From Phallusia fumigata (taxonomy: Eukaryota; Chordata; Ascidiacea; Phlebobranchia; Ascidiidae), in assembly GCA_008931825.1 (NCBI GenBank), contig QXVZ01007819.1:1-34377 (forward strand): DNA of 34,377 nt. Direction: 5' to 3'. Position 1 is the first letter of the stretch. Each line of letters opens with the position of its first letter. Position numbers and translations under genes: made by a program. Positions 33,470 through 34,377 of this stretch are shown piece by piece. The notes below the pieces were generated by a model, which saw nothing but the letters and a program-made list of their open reading frames with translations, did not search any database and was not told the DNA's origin.

Positions 33470-34377
33470 TCACAAGCACAACAGATAGGAGATGACAACA
33501 TTTTACCGTTTTGTTACCTTTCACCTGATATCTATCTGCTAGCCCTAACAAACATGTTTGGTGAAAAGGCACTGGAACTAATTAGAGAATTTAATAGAAA
33601 CAAGGATGGAAATCTGGGGCCGTATAATGTAAGAAATGAATGTCTAAAAGTAATCCTCTAACATTTAGCTAAATGGAGATATTTCAGTTTAACTTAATTC
33701 TTGTAGGTTTGGTATAAGTATATAATATTCCAAACATGAAAGAGGTGTGTGTGTTGTGTTAATCCTGCTGTAAGAGGTCTTCCAAAATCTAAACTGCAGT
33801 TAGTTTAAACTCACAACATCAGCCTATATAAACATTTGGTCACCAGTGCCTTTGTTTAGTATGTAAGGTTATAGAATTTTTGGACTTTTACTGAGAACAG
33901 AATAAACTAGAATGTCATACAACCATTGTTTCTCAAAAATTTTGAAAAAAACTGGTAATCTTCAGTGAAATAATAAACAATAGAACCCACAATAAAATGG
34001 GTATTTCTCTGCACGTTTAGATGTTTATGAGCAATTCTGTTCTTAGCAAAGCTACGGTTTAAGTCTTTGTGGTTTTATCAATAACTTATATGCTGACATT
34101 TGCCACAGTTGTACACTGAACAGGAAGTAGAACCGATGTTGTGCATTTTAGGAAGATGGTGTCCGACAAGTACTGGAAGAAATGCAAGTGCTTTATGAGG
34201 CAAATCAAAATGATGTGTAAGTAGAATGTTTGTGTCAAATACATGTGGAAATTGCCTCAGTGAAACTTGCACATCACCTAAAAAAAATTCAACTGAATAT
34301 ACTATATTTACAACATTTTTGTTTACATTTGCATGTACAGTAACTTTTGCATTTTTAGTGCACAGCTAGTGCAGGAT
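33470..34377 (+). CDS. Unrecognised gene, three exons, partial
   Basis: Exon a ends at 33628 before GTAAGA and reads ...YLLALTNMFGEKALELIREF then NRNKDGNLGPYN; its start is uncertain, somewhere between about 33450 and 33485. Exon b (34152-34216) reads EDGVRQVLEEMQ then VLYEANQNDV. Exon c starts at 34359 (AQLVQD) and runs off the window. Phases fit (0, then 2). The sequence looks helical and charged. The MITE cluster separates it from PRKD. I do not recognise the family. Confidence 0.55.

Overview
The window is animal nuclear DNA. It holds intron-rich genes of metazoan families with consensus GT-AG introns, many only 50-100 bp long, plus two intron-containing tRNA-Tyr genes. A compact invertebrate deuterostome such as a tunicate (Ciona-like) is my best guess from gene compactness and from assembly joins that look like merged divergent haplotypes. 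This is inference; no species marker was seen.

Layout, left to right. (1) 1-1360: a decayed direct copy of the head-to-head FASN/TRMT10A locus, carrying a foldback element with a perfect 8-bp target-site duplication. (2) 2109-13070, minus strand: type I animal fatty acid synthase (FASN). I assembled 29 exons whose phases all agree, with domain order KS-AT-DH-ER-KR-ACP-TE and all catalytic residues visible. It has an in-frame TAA in the KS domain, and about 540 residues (pseudo-methyltransferase/pseudo-KR) are missing exactly where a lone N sits. Two antisense tRNA-Tyr genes lie in its introns. (3) 14568-16500, plus strand: TRMT10A, a tRNA m1G9 methyltransferase, divergently arranged with FASN. 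The region between them holds a ~630-bp tandem duplication joined by a lone N. (4) 18047-19054, minus strand: an intronless TSSK-family kinase with a candidate beta-TrCP phosphodegron. (5) 21911-32306, plus strand: protein kinase D (PRKD), from the acidic linker through the PH domain and kinase to the stop. Its N-terminal and C1 exons are not visible; a 570-bp gap lies upstream. One intron/exon block is tandemly duplicated around a third lone N. (6) 32870-33190: hAT-like terminal-repeat debris. (7) About 33470-34377, plus strand: internal exons of a gene I do not recognise.

FASN makes palmitate from acetyl-CoA, malonyl-CoA and NADPH. TRMT10A and the tRNA-Tyr genes belong to tRNA biology. PRKD and TSSK are separate signalling kinases. 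Nothing suggests that these genes form one pathway. The points most worth checking are the duplicated locus and its pseudogenes, the foldback element, the KS stop codon, the missing central FASN region, and a strong concentration of CACGTG E-boxes inside FASN that is absent from the rest of the window.
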